NCBI RefSeq assembly: GCF_022482905.1
Contig: NZ_JAKVOI010000001.1
Coordinates: forward strand, 1,861,958-1,925,957
Direction of reading: 5' to 3'
Length of the DNA: 64,000 nucleotides
From: Clostridium sp.
GTDB lineage: Bacteria > Bacillota > Clostridia > Clostridiales > Clostridiaceae
The notes below the pieces were generated by a model. That model ran no database searches, was not told the origin of the DNA, and was given only the letters and a program-made list of their open reading frames with translations. Shown here piece after piece: positions 38,210 through 47,740 of the stretch. The translations under genes and the position numbers were made by a program. Position 1 is the first letter of the stretch, and each line of letters opens with the position of its first letter.

Positions 38210-39944
38210 ATTCTTCTCCTTTAGGATTCCACCTTTCACTTTTTATACCGGCGTTCCAAAGCATTTTATATATTTCACTGTGTTCTATCAGTTCTTCATG
38301 CTTTCCTTCTGACTCTATCTTCCCGTCTTTAAGTACATAAATTTTGTCAGCGTCAGAAATTGTCTTTAATCTATGGGCTATAACTATAAGGGTTTTTTCT
38401 TTTACTGTTTCTCTGATTGCCTCATTCATAAGCTCCTCATTTTTTGAGTCAATAAATGAAGTAGCCTCATCCAATACCACAATAGGTGCATTTTTTAACA
38501 GTGCCCTCGCCAAACAAATCCTCTGTTTTTCCCCGCCTGAAAGTTTATTCCCCGCTCCTCCCACTATAGTATTGTATCCCTGTGGCAAGTTTTCAATAAT
38601 ATCCATGCATTGAGCTTTTTCCGCCGCCAATAATACCTGCTTATCCGTTGCCTTAGGATTTCCTATCCTGATATTCTCCAAAAGTGATATATTAAATAAA
38701 TAGTTATCCTGAGATACATAGGAAATAAGATTCCCCAGTATTTCCAGGCTGAAATTCCGAATATCCTGTCCCCCTATTGTAATGCTGCCTGACAGCACAT
38801 CGTAATAATGAACCAGAAGCTTGGCCAGGGTGCTTTTGCCGCTGCCTGATTCACCGACTAAAGCAGTTACCTCTTTTTCTTTAGCTTCTAATGAAAGATC
38901 CTTTATTACCTCCTCATCTTCATATGCAAATGAAATATTGTCAAATTTGATATCGTAATTGTCACCGTTAAAACTCCCTGAGCCTGTTTCTATAGGTTTT
39001 TGATCCATTATTTTTTCAAGATTTCCTATTTTATAATTTAATTGTGTCAAGGCCGGCAGAAAGGACACTAGCCTTAAAAGCGGTATTCCTATACCTGATG
39101 AAAGGCAGAAAATTAATATCAAGTCTGAAAGGTTTACCATACCGTTAATTACCATATATGCACCCACAGGCAGCATTACTATGGCATTAGCGGGTATGAG
39201 CACCTTATATGCTGACATCGATGGCCAGCAGGACTTGTACCAGGAGAGGGTCTTGTCCCTGTAATTTAATATATCATTTCTATATCTTCCGAAGTATTCT
39301 CCCCCTTGATTAAATACTTTAACTACTTCCATTCCGTTTATATACTCTACAATTGTATTGTTCATTCTTGTGCCTGCGTTATAATAAGGTTCCATACTGC
39401 TCTTGCCGATACTGAACATAGTAAAGAAAGCTATTATTCCAAAGGGCATTGCTGCCAGCGAAAGCAGTGCCAATCTCCAATCCACAAATAACATTGAAAT
39501 TATAACAAGGATGGGTATCATACAATTGGCAATTCCCTCAGGTATTGCATGTGCTAGAAGAACCTCAATACCTTCTATGTCATCTGTGAACATCTTCTTA
39601 AGGCCGCCAACCCCCATTCCCTGGACATATCCAAGTGGCAGCTTTTCAAGTTTTCCTTGCAGAGATACTCTTATTCTGTGCAAAATATTGTACGCTGCCT
39701 TGTGAGAATTATTTAAGCCTTTACTGTAATAAATCGCCTGCAATATAAGGGATAATATTACTACTGCTATTCTAACCAGAATATATTGCACATCCAATTC
39801 TTCAAATTCAGTTACTCTTACTATAATTTGATAGCTCATAAAAAACGGTATTATCCCAAATGCCACAGATAAAAAACACTGCAGTATAGATAAATAAATT
39901 TTATTTTTATGACTGTCAGCATATTGAATTATTTTACTAAACAT
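38199..39944 (-). CDS. ABC exporter half-transporter, subunit A of pair 1
   Basis: A 581-residue half-transporter with six spans, Walker A GESGSGKST, signature LSGGEKQR, Walker B VVLDEATS and switch His IAHRLKT. The start is ATG 39944 with AGGAGGAG upstream; a longer reading to 39992 has no ribosome-binding site. Its promoter carries a Fur-like box, so the pair is probably expressed when iron is scarce. It is clearly paralogous to the gene at 49980-51755 (shared phrases such as VEYINGMEVVKVFNQ and LISYVSQDNYLF versus ISFVSQDNYLF). Confidence 0.82.
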   Translation of the reverse strand: MFSKIIQYADSHKNKIYLSILQCFLSVAFGIIPFFMSYQIIVRVTEFEELDVQYILVRIAVVILSLILQAIYYSKGLNNSHKAAYNILHRIRVSLQGKLEKLPLGYVQGMGVGGLKKMFTDDIEGIEVLLAHAIPEGIANCMIPILVIISMLFVDWRLALLSLAAMPFGIIAFFTMFSIGKSSMEPYYNAGTRMNNTIVEYINGMEVVKVFNQGGEYFGRYRNDILNYRDKTLSWYKSCWPSMSAYKVLIPANAIVMLPVGAYMVINGMVNLSDLILIFCLSSGIGIPLLRLVSFLPALTQLNYKIGNLEKIMDQKPIETGSGSFNGDNYDIKFDNISFAYEDEEVIKDLSLEAKEKEVTALVGESGSGKSTLAKLLVHYYDVLSGSITIGGQDIRNFSLEILGNLISYVSQDNYLFNISLLENIRIGNPKATDKQVLLAAEKAQCMDIIENLPQGYNTIVGGAGNKLSGGEKQRICLARALLKNAPIVVLDEATSFIDSKNEELMNEAIRETVKEKTLIVIAHRLKTISDADKIYVLKDGKIESEGKHEELIEHSEIYKMLWNAGIKSERWNPKGEEYGN

Positions 39945-40007
39945 ATTTTCTCCTCCTGAAAGTGATACAGAATATATGAAGTTTCTAAACATTTTAATAT
40001 ATCTGCA

Positions 40008-40035
40008 TTATATAGTAATTGATAATCGCTATCAA
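40008..40035 (-). promoter_or_regulatory. Promoter with Fur-like operator for ABC pair 1
   Basis: On the minus strand TTGATA (40035-40030) and TATAAT (40013-40008) are exactly 17 bp apart. An inverted repeat TTGATAnnnnnTATCAA spans the -35 and spacer (40019-40035), close to the Fur-box half sites GATAAT / ATTATC. A Fur-family or AraC-type protein bound there would control RNA polymerase access directly. Confidence 0.65.
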
Positions 40036-40100
40036 TTCAAACAGCATGAAAATATTCATATTGGACACATAAATTAGTCCTGCATAACTTCTTTAAATAA

Positions 40101-40138
40101 AAAAAATATGCCCCTTTGTCCCTGACAGTAGGTGCATA
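40101..40138 (-). terminator. Terminator after the AraC-type pseudogene
   Basis: TATGCACCT-like arms (TATGCCCCT / AGGTGCATA on the plus strand) with a T8 tail on the minus strand, 10 nt after the AraC stop codon. Confidence 0.8.
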
Positions 40139-40149
40139 CCAACCTTATA

Positions 40150-41102
40150 TTACAACTTAATTTGATTTTTTCTGTATTGTAACGGGCTTACTCTATATAT
40201 TTCTCTAAATGCCCTGGTAAAATTGCTTGAACTTGAGCAGCCTATTTCAACCGATACCTCTAAAATATTCATATTGGTTGAAACCAAAAGTTCCGCTGCC
40301 CTGGCCATTTTTATCCTGTTTAAATATTCATGAGGAGGATATTGATACAACTCCTTGAAGCACTTCTTAAAAAGAGTGGCTGTAATGTCAAACTTTTTAC
40401 ATATATGATCTATGGTCACTTTTTTAGATAAATTATCAATCATATAATCTCTGATGGATTTAGTCTTTTCAATGCAATCTCTGGAAAATACCTGGTATTT
40501 GTCTTCAAAAGAAAAATCTATGGAAGATATATAATTTAACAATTCCAAAGTTTTTAATCTTATTATGCCTCTTCTGCCCACACACAGCAGGTTATAGATT
40601 TCTTCACAAATATGCTTTAATTCCCTATCTGCTCTAAGTATACAGTATATTTTAATTTTCTTTAACTTTTTTTCTATAAGATTTAGACCTATATCAAAAT
40701 GCTCCTGCATCATTTTTTTGATTTCATCAGGAATCCTATCCGAATACACCAAAAGATTAAAACCTCTGAACTGTGCTGTGATATTTTCAGAGCCAAAGGA
40801 TTCTTTCATATTATATGTAATATACAGATCATCAGGACAGCAATGACTAAATTTCTCTCTTTTTATTTCAATTTTGAAAATCCCATAATGACTGTAGGCT
40901 ATTTGGAAGTAATTAGGAATAGTATATTTATTTCTATTCCAATGATGTTTTTTTCTAACTGAGTTAAAATTATTTGAATTCCGGGATACAAGTTATATAA
41001 GATATATCTTGATTTACTATTCCCTTGACTATAAACCAGCTTAAAATCATCTTTATGAATTAATGTCATCCCCCACTGTGAAAAATCAATACTAGGTTCC
41101 AA
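40150..41102 (-). pseudogene. AraC family regulator, frameshifted
   Basis: The N-terminal part from TTG 41102 (GGAGGG upstream) reads ... YILYNLYPGIQIILTQLEKN then IIGIEINI and leaves frame near 40920. The other frame continues without a stop PNYFQIAYSHYGIFKIEIK, then SHCCPDDLYITYNMKESFG, and on to the double helix-turn-helix DNA-binding domain (VTIDHICKKFDITATLFKKC; NILEVSVEIGCSSSSNFTRA; YRVSPLQYRKNQ). Together they make the ~315-residue YbtA/RhaS-like regulator normally placed before this type of ABC pair. One single-base change has broken it. The C-terminal half might still be translated from an internal start. Confidence 0.7.
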
Positions 41103-41325
41103 TTTAATCCGCCCTCCTTCCTACTCGCCCATTGCCTTCTGCAAAGGGAATACCCTCTCCTGTCTGTTTTATATTATAGCATATCTTCAACAGTATCTAT
41201 TGAAATAATATCATATCTTGGTATTATGAAGGTATTTCCAACTTCCATACATTTATTTAAAATTTCTTGTTTAAAGTTACCATCATATTTAGATTTTTTA
41301 TATCAATTCGTACCTATTCTACAGC

Positions 41326-42288
41326 TTAAACAGGAAATAAAATTCTAGCTATGTATATAGCCGATGTAAGTGTAACAGCACTATAAATAGTTGATGCCAT
41401 TACCTCCTGAGATGCAAAGTCCTGATTATTATGGCATTCAACAGCAATTAAAGCTGTATTGACAGCTGTTGGTACTGAATAAGAGATAAATGCTGTCTGT
41501 GCAATAACTCCTTTAAACCTGAATACATATATTAAGCCCAATGCAAGCACAGGTCCTATAATAAGCCGTGCAAAAACTGCTGTATTTACATTGTTGTCTC
41601 TAAAATCAAATTTAGTCTTTGAAAGCTGGGTCCCTAACGTTATTAACGCCATTGGCACCAGCCCGCCTTTTATATATTCAATTGCAGGCCATAATGGTGT
41701 TATAGTTATGTCAATTTGAATATATTTAAGCAGCAAAGCAATAAGTATTACATATATGGATGGCATAGTAAATATTTGGTGCATTGAATCTTTTATATCC
41801 ATATTGGCTCTTCCTGCATTGTAGAAACCAATTGTATTCATTGTAATATTCATAAACACAAGAATCATAATCTGAGCTGCAAGGGCTTGACTCAAATAAG
41901 GTGTCTTACCATCAATTACAAAAGGTGCACTCCCAAAAATAAGAGTAACAAGAGATACACCTATATTTCCTGTATTATTAAACATAATGGAATTTTTAAA
42001 GGCATTTTCCTGGCTCAAATCATATTTGCGAATTTTAGAAATAACTCTAGCTATTAAATCGTTGATTATTAGATTCACCATACAAAAAAGTAAAATCATA
42101 AGCATACCATAAGATAAATTAGTTGTATAAAGATTATAAAATATAAATCCAGGTATAAATATGTAAAAATTTAATTTACTAAGTGTAAATACGCTTAGTT
42201 CAAATTTTTTGTTTATTATAAATCCTAATCCAATTAACATGAAAATAGGTATAATATTATTTCCTAGTATATATAAAAAAATAGACAT
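41326..42288 (-). CDS. AEC family transporter
   Basis: A 320-residue membrane carrier with about ten spans and the AEC phrases FMLIGLGFIINK, MFNNTGNIGVSLV and LITLGTQLSKTKFDF. I chose ATG 42288 (GGGGGAT upstream), since an earlier ATG lies in the ribosome-binding site. It follows a radical SAM gene by 59 nt in the same direction and is distantly similar to the partial AEC carrier at the window start. The transported compound is unknown. Confidence 0.82.
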   Translation of the reverse strand: MSIFLYILGNNIIPIFMLIGLGFIINKKFELSVFTLSKLNFYIFIPGFIFYNLYTTNLSYGMLMILLFCMVNLIINDLIARVISKIRKYDLSQENAFKNSIMFNNTGNIGVSLVTLIFGSAPFVIDGKTPYLSQALAAQIMILVFMNITMNTIGFYNAGRANMDIKDSMHQIFTMPSIYVILIALLLKYIQIDITITPLWPAIEYIKGGLVPMALITLGTQLSKTKFDFRDNNVNTAVFARLIIGPVLALGLIYVFRFKGVIAQTAFISYSVPTAVNTALIAVECHNNQDFASQEVMASTIYSAVTLTSAIYIARILFPV

Positions 42289-42347
42289 TGTTATATCCCC
42301 CATTGTATTTTGCTGGCATTTCAAAAAAACCAAAACAGCAAATCCTT

Positions 42348-43472
42348 CTAAAAAATCATCTCACCCGGTTTATAACCCTCAGGCAATTCTTCTTCACTTA
42401 AAAACTTGAAATTGTCATCACCCAGTATGGGTAAAAATGCTTCATATGGAATTCTGGAAAACTCACAGGCATAATTACTGGCTCCGAACCATTTGCCCTC
42501 TTTGCTGCTCAGGTTCAAATCCCTGGCAAATTTTGTATAGTTCGAGCAATCATGAACCACTAAATCCCACTTTTCTTCATCGGCTGTTTTCATGAATTTC
42601 AGAGTTAATTCTCTGCTCCAAATTGGAGATATGTATCCCTGCCTGGAAATATACATGTCTTCCCCATAATAATTGTTTATGTTATTCTCATTTAAATGTA
42701 ATTCTGCACAATTGATAAAATCAAGTTTTGTATCCAAGATGGCCTGCTTTTTTTCAAAAAAAATTTCGAAAAACTCGGGAGTCATTGGGGTTTCAATACC
42801 TACACTTTTAATATATTTTTTCGCTGTTCCGATATTTTCAATCACCTTGTCTGAACACTCAGAAGCACCCAGGTTGAAACGTATCTCGTCAAGGCCGGCT
42901 TCACCTAATGCTTTCAATGTCTCCTCTGTAGCTAAAATACCATTTGTATACAGATGTTGATGAACTTGAGCATCACTAAATTTCCTTATTACCGGATAGT
43001 ATTTTTCAATTTCCATGAATGGCTCTAAATAAACATAGCAAATGCCAGTGGGTTTCTTCTGAATGGAAAGAAGCAGATCAATATCCTTATCATAAAATCT
43101 TGTGCCTCCAATTTCCCACATACCTTCGCCAATTGGAGGAATATCTTCCAGCTCTCCATAATCATAACAGAACTTACACTCCATGTTACACTTGTTGGTT
43201 TTTCTGATTGCATTCAGACCAGTACCCAGCAGACAGGAACGACACCCCTGGGGAAATTTACTTTCATTTCCCACAAAAAAAGTTCTGTTCTTCAAAGTTT
43301 TCAAACTCTTAATGTTCGACATCAATATATCATTTCTATTATCAACGGCTGCCTCAATTTGTGCAAAAGCAGAATAAACTATCTCCTGCTGTTTTGTCAT
43401 AATTTCCTCTTCCTCAGGCAGTGTTGAAAAAAATTCAAACCATTTCAGCGCATCTTTCTTTGAAATCTTCAT
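42348..43472 (-). CDS. Radical SAM protein
   Basis: A 374-residue protein with the radical-SAM cluster motif Cys95, Cys99, Cys102 (CNMECKFCYDYGE). A second CxxC pair (Cys77, Cys80 in GCRSCLLG) lies just before it, and a few more cysteines are in the C-terminal half. The remainder has the partial TIM-barrel pattern (YVYLEPFMEIEKY, HLYTNGILATEETLKALGEA, LDEIRFNLGA). I start it at ATG 43472 with GAGGAGG upstream. The reaction is not evident. The partner AEC carrier may move its product or substrate. Confidence 0.82.
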   Translation of the reverse strand: MKISKKDALKWFEFFSTLPEEEEIMTKQQEIVYSAFAQIEAAVDNRNDILMSNIKSLKTLKNRTFFVGNESKFPQGCRSCLLGTGLNAIRKTNKCNMECKFCYDYGELEDIPPIGEGMWEIGGTRFYDKDIDLLLSIQKKPTGICYVYLEPFMEIEKYYPVIRKFSDAQVHQHLYTNGILATEETLKALGEAGLDEIRFNLGASECSDKVIENIGTAKKYIKSVGIETPMTPEFFEIFFEKKQAILDTKLDFINCAELHLNENNINNYYGEDMYISRQGYISPIWSRELTLKFMKTADEEKWDLVVHDCSNYTKFARDLNLSSKEGKWFGASNYACEFSRIPYEAFLPILGDDNFKFLSEEELPEGYKPGEMIF

Positions 43473-43496
43473 AATATATCCTCCTCTATCACACAA

Positions 43497-43530
43497 AAAC
43501 TAGCTCAATATCAACATACCAAGCTAGTTT
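43497..43530 (-). promoter_or_regulatory. Leader hairpin upstream of the radical SAM gene
   Basis: AAACTAGCT / AGCTAGTTT arms with a 16-nt loop, followed by TTTG on the minus strand and then the ribosome-binding site 10 nt on. It may be an attenuator. The rest of the 307-bp divergent gap to the LysM gene is AT-rich with TATAAT-like boxes and nothing else clear. Confidence 0.45.
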
Positions 43531-43779
43531 CACTTTAGAATTTTTTCAATCCATTTAGGCATATTTTTACTTTTCCATTTAATAGTCCCATTAATCAAAT
43601 AAGCTATTTTGTTGATTTATTTTCTCAATAATAATTCTCCAGCAAATAATATTTTATTATATTATAGCCTAATACATCACTTATATAAACAACTTTCCCG
43701 GTAACAAAATATATTTTCCGGCATAGTATGGTAAATGAGAGATAAATCTCCATATTAATTTTATAAAGGGAAAATTTTT

Positions 43780-44445
43780 ATGAGATATAATTATTACAGG
43801 CAGTGTTCTGCAAATCATTATCCTTATACCATACAGCCAGGTGATACTTTATACAGTATTTCACAGAGATTGGAAGTAAGTCTGGAAAGGTTAATTGCTG
43901 CAAATCCCGGAATAAATCCATATTATCTTCAGGTAGGCCAGATTATATGCATACCAGCTTGTATGCCAAGTTATACTCCAAGAATAATTCGGCCAGGTGA
44001 TACCCTGTATAAAATTGCCCGGGAATACAACGTGAGTATAGGCAGTATACTGGAGGCAAATCCGGGTATTGATCCAAATTATTTGAGGGTAGGCCAGCGC
44101 CTGTGCATACCATCGGCAAACGGAGAATGCTCAAATTGCCGGGAAACTGTAGAAGCACTACAGGAAGATGTTGATATGCTTATACCTGAAAGCAGTGTCC
44201 AGCAGACCCATGAATCAAATTACGGGGATTCCACTCAAACAACTGCCGTGCTTATGGTAAACAGCAGTAAAATACATTTTGATGCGGTACCTGTAATTTT
44301 TTCCGGCAATTACACTAGACATTATACAGAGGATAAAAGTTATCCTTATTATGCTGATGCAGCTTCAGGAGGCCAGCGAGGCATAAATGTAAAGGATAAT
44401 TTTGGGGTATGGCATTCTTTTGGATATAGAGTACCTATAGCTTAA
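43780..44445 (+). CDS. Protein with two LysM domains
   Basis: A 221-residue protein. LysM 1 spans about residues 15-59 (YTIQPGDTLYSISQRLEVSL ... VGQIICIP) and LysM 2 about 68-111 (RIIRPGDTLYKIAREYNVSI ... VGQRLCIP). The C-terminal ~80 residues form a separate Tyr- and Gly-rich domain (HYTEDKSYPYYADAASGGQ) of unknown fold. No signal peptide is seen, which is usual for spore-coat or inclusion-type LysM proteins of clostridia. It probably binds peptidoglycan of spore cortex or cell wall. Confidence 0.82.
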   Translation: MRYNYYRQCSANHYPYTIQPGDTLYSISQRLEVSLERLIAANPGINPYYLQVGQIICIPACMPSYTPRIIRPGDTLYKIAREYNVSIGSILEANPGIDPNYLRVGQRLCIPSANGECSNCRETVEALQEDVDMLIPESSVQQTHESNYGDSTQTTAVLMVNSSKIHFDAVPVIFSGNYTRHYTEDKSYPYYADAASGGQRGINVKDNFGVWHSFGYRVPIA

Positions 44446-44470
44446 TATATGTATTCATGAGATTACTTAT

Positions 44471-44551
44471 CGGTAGATGGGAGCATACCAATTCCATCTA
44501 CCGCCTCATTTACAAATGGTAAAATCAGCCCTCTTTTTTAGTTGAGAGGGC
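44471..44551. terminator. Two hairpins between the convergent LysM and ABC-F genes
   Basis: The first has perfect 10-bp arms CGGTAGATGG / CCATCTACCG (44471-44503). The second, GCCCTC / GAGGGC (44528-44551), is followed by a T4 run on the minus strand and ends the ABC-F transcript. Together they insulate the two genes. Confidence 0.6.
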
Positions 44552-44606
44552 CTATTATGTGTTGCTTATATATTCGTATTAAACATATTAATTACTATTT
44601 CTATTT

Positions 44607-46085
44607 TTACAATTTTATTATTTTTGTTGCAACATTCTCACAAAATGCAATATCATGCTCAACAAACAAAATTGTCGGTTGATATTCAATCAACAATTGC
44701 TCAATCTGCATACGGGAAATGACATCGATAAAATTCAGCGGTTCATCCCAAATATACAAATGTGCCTGTTCACACAAGCTTTTTGCAATCAATACCTTTT
44801 TCTTCTGTCCTCCACTAAAATCCTCGATATTCTTTTCAAACTGCTCTCTTGAAAAATCAAGCTTTCTAAGAATTGATTTAAATAAACTTTCTTCAATACA
44901 ATACTTCTCTGCATACTCGGATAAGTTACCATATAAATCTGATGTATCTTGTGAAACATACGAAATAATTAACTGACGATTTTTTCTCACAATTCCATTA
45001 TACGGGATGTCTTCTCCATAAATCAACTTCAATATACTTGATTTTCCGCTTCCATTTTTCCCTTGAATAGCAATTCTTTCACCTTGCTCTATGGTGAAGC
45101 TTACTGCTTCACAGACAATTCTATTATCATATTGAATTGAAAGATCCGCAAGTTCCACAAGCTTTTTATCATGGAAAGTAAGCGGTGCTATTTTCAAGCT
45201 TTCGTTAGATTCAATATTTTTAAGAAGCCTTGATTTTTCCTCAATCATGTTCTGTTGTCTGGCTTCTATATTTTTAGCACGCTTCATCATTTTTGCAGCT
45301 TTATGTCCAACATATCCTTTATCTAATTTACTCCCAGAATTAGTAGTTCCATATTTGCTGCTTTCAACACTATTTGACCATGCAGATGTACGTTTTGCCG
45401 AACTGGAAAGCCAGCTAATATCTTTCTTCAATCTTTCGTTTTCTGCCAGTTCAAAACCATCTTGTAATTCTTTGTTTCTCCACCATGAAGAAAAGTTTCC
45501 CTTCTGTATTTCAATATTACTTTTATTAATGGCCAAAATATGATCAATACAATTATCCAGAAAATACCTATCGTGTGAAATCAGAATGAATCCTTTCTTT
45601 TTTTTCAAGTAATTACTTAGTTTTTTTCTAGCTTGAGCATCCAAATGATTTGTAGGCTCATCAATAAGCAAGAAAGAATTCTCCTTCAAAAACATAGCGG
45701 CTAACAATACTTTGGTCTGCTCTCCTTTAGATAGTGTATAAAATTGCCTGTATAAAGCATCCGAATCCATATCTAATAATGATAATTCTTTAATTATTTC
45801 CCAATCCATTGAATTTGGACTGATTTCCCTTATGATATCTATTGCAAAATTTTCTTGTTCATTCACCTTATAAGGAAAATATTCAAAAGTCACATCAGCT
45901 GAAATGTTTCCATTATATTCATACTTCCCAAGTAAAAGATTTAGAAAAGTAGTTTTTCCTCTTCCATTTCTTCCGGTAAATCCCAATTTCCAATTTGTAT
46001 CAATTTGAAAGCCTACATTTTCAAAAATATTATCATAACTACCTTCATAGGCAAATGTTAGGTTCGTAACATTTATTAAAGACAT
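44607..46085 (-). CDS. ABC-F ribosomal protection protein, Lsa type
   Basis: A 492-residue soluble protein with two ATPase domains and no membrane spans. Domain 1 has GRNGRGKT, LSKGEQTK and LLIDEPTNHLD; domain 2 has GKNGSGKS, FSGGQKKK and LYIWDEPLNFID. Between them is a long charged linker (the antibiotic-resistance domain, about 190-300) with KAAKMMKRAKNIEARQQ. This matches the Lsa/Vga group, which dislodges lincosamides, pleuromutilins and streptogramin A from the ribosome. Expression is probably induced through the leader peptide and hairpins upstream. The spectrum cannot be told from sequence. Confidence 0.85.
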   Translation of the reverse strand: MSLINVTNLTFAYEGSYDNIFENVGFQIDTNWKLGFTGRNGRGKTTFLNLLLGKYEYNGNISADVTFEYFPYKVNEQENFAIDIIREISPNSMDWEIIKELSLLDMDSDALYRQFYTLSKGEQTKVLLAAMFLKENSFLLIDEPTNHLDAQARKKLSNYLKKKKGFILISHDRYFLDNCIDHILAINKSNIEIQKGNFSSWWRNKELQDGFELAENERLKKDISWLSSSAKRTSAWSNSVESSKYGTTNSGSKLDKGYVGHKAAKMMKRAKNIEARQQNMIEEKSRLLKNIESNESLKIAPLTFHDKKLVELADLSIQYDNRIVCEAVSFTIEQGERIAIQGKNGSGKSSILKLIYGEDIPYNGIVRKNRQLIISYVSQDTSDLYGNLSEYAEKYCIEESLFKSILRKLDFSREQFEKNIEDFSGGQKKKVLIAKSLCEQAHLYIWDEPLNFIDVISRMQIEQLLIEYQPTILFVEHDIAFCENVATKIIKL

Positions 46086-46112
46086 ATTTTTGTCCTCCTT
46101 TGTAATAATATA

Positions 46113-46193
46113 AATAACAAAGTCGGAACAACAAGCGACTTTTTGTTATTACTCCATATAAATGTCGCTTTCAGTATCCGGCTTTATATGGAG
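46113..46193 (-). promoter_or_regulatory. Attenuator with alternative hairpins before the ABC-F gene
   Basis: Hairpin 1 (CTCCATATAAA / TTTATATGGAG, 46152-46193) lies inside the leader ORF. Hairpin 2 (AATAACAAA.. / ..TTTGTTATT with AGTCG/CGACT, 46113-46150) lies after it. AAGCGAC in hairpin 1 is exactly complementary to GTCGCTT in hairpin 2, so the two can exchange. Ribosome stalling in the leader would select one fold. This is the classical layout of antibiotic-induced ABC-F and erm genes. Confidence 0.65.
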
Positions 46194-46229
46194 ATTATCA
46201 TGTGTTAGCAAAGTGTCTTTATCTTTCAT
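46149..46229 (-). CDS. Leader peptide of the ABC-F gene (26 codons)
   Basis: ATG 46229 with GAGGAGG 10 nt upstream. The peptide starts MKDKDTLLTHDNLH and ends PDTESDIYME, stopping at 46149, 64 nt before the ABC-F start. Its 3' part is built into hairpin 1. A promoter with TTGATA and TATTAT 16 bp apart lies about 50 bp upstream. Stalled translation of this ORF by a ribosome-binding antibiotic would be the signal. Confidence 0.6.
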   Translation of the reverse strand: MKDKDTLLTHDNLHIKPDTESDIYME

Positions 46230-46312
46230 AATATTAATTATCCTCCTCATTCTAATTATCTACAAAAATAATAGCATACTATTGTAAAATATCAAGTTTA
46301 AAAGTCAGGCAC

Positions 46313-47650
46313 TTAAATTTCATCCAAAGATTTCTGTTTTGTTTCAACTCCTAACACAGCAATAACAAATGCCACTACTACAAGTATACAGCCAAGCACT
46401 ATAAAAACAGTTCTGGTATCATAGTTTTTAAGTATCCATGCTACTCCATAAGGGCTGAATATAGTTGCCAGCCTTCCTACTGCATTACAAAATCCTGAAC
46501 CTCTAAGTCTTATGTCTGTAGGAAACAGTTCCGGGACATAGATAGCAAGTCCGAGTGTAAGAAGTATATATATAATTACAGTGAGGAAAAAACCCATAGT
46601 CAATATTACATCCATAGTATTTTGTGAAGCATATGCATATCCAAGTGCTCCTGCTGCAAGCATAAATACAGTAAGACACCATTTACGCCCCAATTTGTCC
46701 ACAATAAAACTCCCAATTAACGCTCCAAGAGGTGCACCTATCATCATTATAGTTGTATATCCTAATGATTTAGAAACATTTATGCCTTTTCTCAGGAAAA
46801 ATGTAGGTGCCCAGCTTACAAAAGTATATATCAAAGTATTTATTGCAATCAGTACTACACAACCTACAATAGTTCTCGAGATCATATTTTTACTGAATAA
46901 ATCACTAAACTTCCCCGATTCTTTATTATGTTCCTTCCTTATGACATTAGGTTGTGCTATAGAATTATCAGCTTCCTTTTCTGCCTCATCGTAAAATATA
47001 TTTACAACATGCTGTGCATTTTCTTCCATTCCTTTGGATTCATACCATCTTGGGGATTCAGGCATACTTTTTCTCATATACCATACAATTACGGAAAATA
47101 CACCTACAAATACAAACATCCATCTCCAGCCAAACCGTGGTATTATAAGATATCCCAGAAATGCAGCCGCCGGTGTAGAAACATTTGTTATAAGCGAAAG
47201 CATGGACACCCACTTTCCCCTGGTTTTTGAAGGCACAAATTCTGCAAGTAATGCATATCCTGTAACAATTTCAGCACCAAGTCCAATTCCCATTATTCCC
47301 CTGCAGGCTATTAAAAAAATCATATTTGGGGAAAATGCAGCTACAAGGGATGCTCCACCAAATATCAAAAGGTTCAGCTGATAAGAAAATTTACGTCCAA
47401 AACTGTCTCCTAAAAGTCCAGTGATAAGCGACCCTATCAAAAGTCCTAAAAAAGTTACAGAAATAAAAACAGCATTTAAGCTTATGCTCGACCATCCACT
47501 TTTTAACAGCACACCTAAAACTCCACCTGCCAGATATACATCAAATCCATCTAAAAATATTCCAAGACCGATGAGCCATAAAATTTTATAGTGTAATTTG
47601 GATATTGGAACATAATCCATTTTTTCAGAAATATAATTGACTTCTTCCAT
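46313..47650 (-). CDS. MFS transporter (sugar-porter / aromatic-acid symporter-like)
   Basis: A 445-residue, 12-span major facilitator. The loop 2-3 motif is GDSFGRK, the loop 4-5 region has GIMGIGLGAEIV, and PESPRWYESKG follows span 6. This pattern is shared by metabolite:H+ symporters of the SV2/AAHS/sugar-porter groups. By homology it would move an organic acid or sugar, but the two T-box leaders before it point to an amino-acid-related substrate, probably leucine or a precursor. It is a single gene. Confidence 0.82.
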   Translation of the reverse strand: MEEVNYISEKMDYVPISKLHYKILWLIGLGIFLDGFDVYLAGGVLGVLLKSGWSSISLNAVFISVTFLGLLIGSLITGLLGDSFGRKFSYQLNLLIFGGASLVAAFSPNMIFLIACRGIMGIGLGAEIVTGYALLAEFVPSKTRGKWVSMLSLITNVSTPAAAFLGYLIIPRFGWRWMFVFVGVFSVIVWYMRKSMPESPRWYESKGMEENAQHVVNIFYDEAEKEADNSIAQPNVIRKEHNKESGKFSDLFSKNMISRTIVGCVVLIAINTLIYTFVSWAPTFFLRKGINVSKSLGYTTIMMIGAPLGALIGSFIVDKLGRKWCLTVFMLAAGALGYAYASQNTMDVILTMGFFLTVIIYILLTLGLAIYVPELFPTDIRLRGSGFCNAVGRLATIFSPYGVAWILKNYDTRTVFIVLGCILVVVAFVIAVLGVETKQKSLDEI

Positions 47651-47740
47651 TAAAATACCTCCATTTAGTAAACAAAAATTTAATATTTTTAATATATAAT
47701 TTCACTGGCCAGTAAAAATTATTTTCCAAAATTAAGCATA

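Noticed and set aside
41180-41325. Minus-strand open stretch reading YDGNFKQEILNKCMEVGNTF, like the start of a transposase or regulator
   Set aside because: Only ~37 codons, no clear start or domain, and the likeness to IS3-type OrfA starts is weak.
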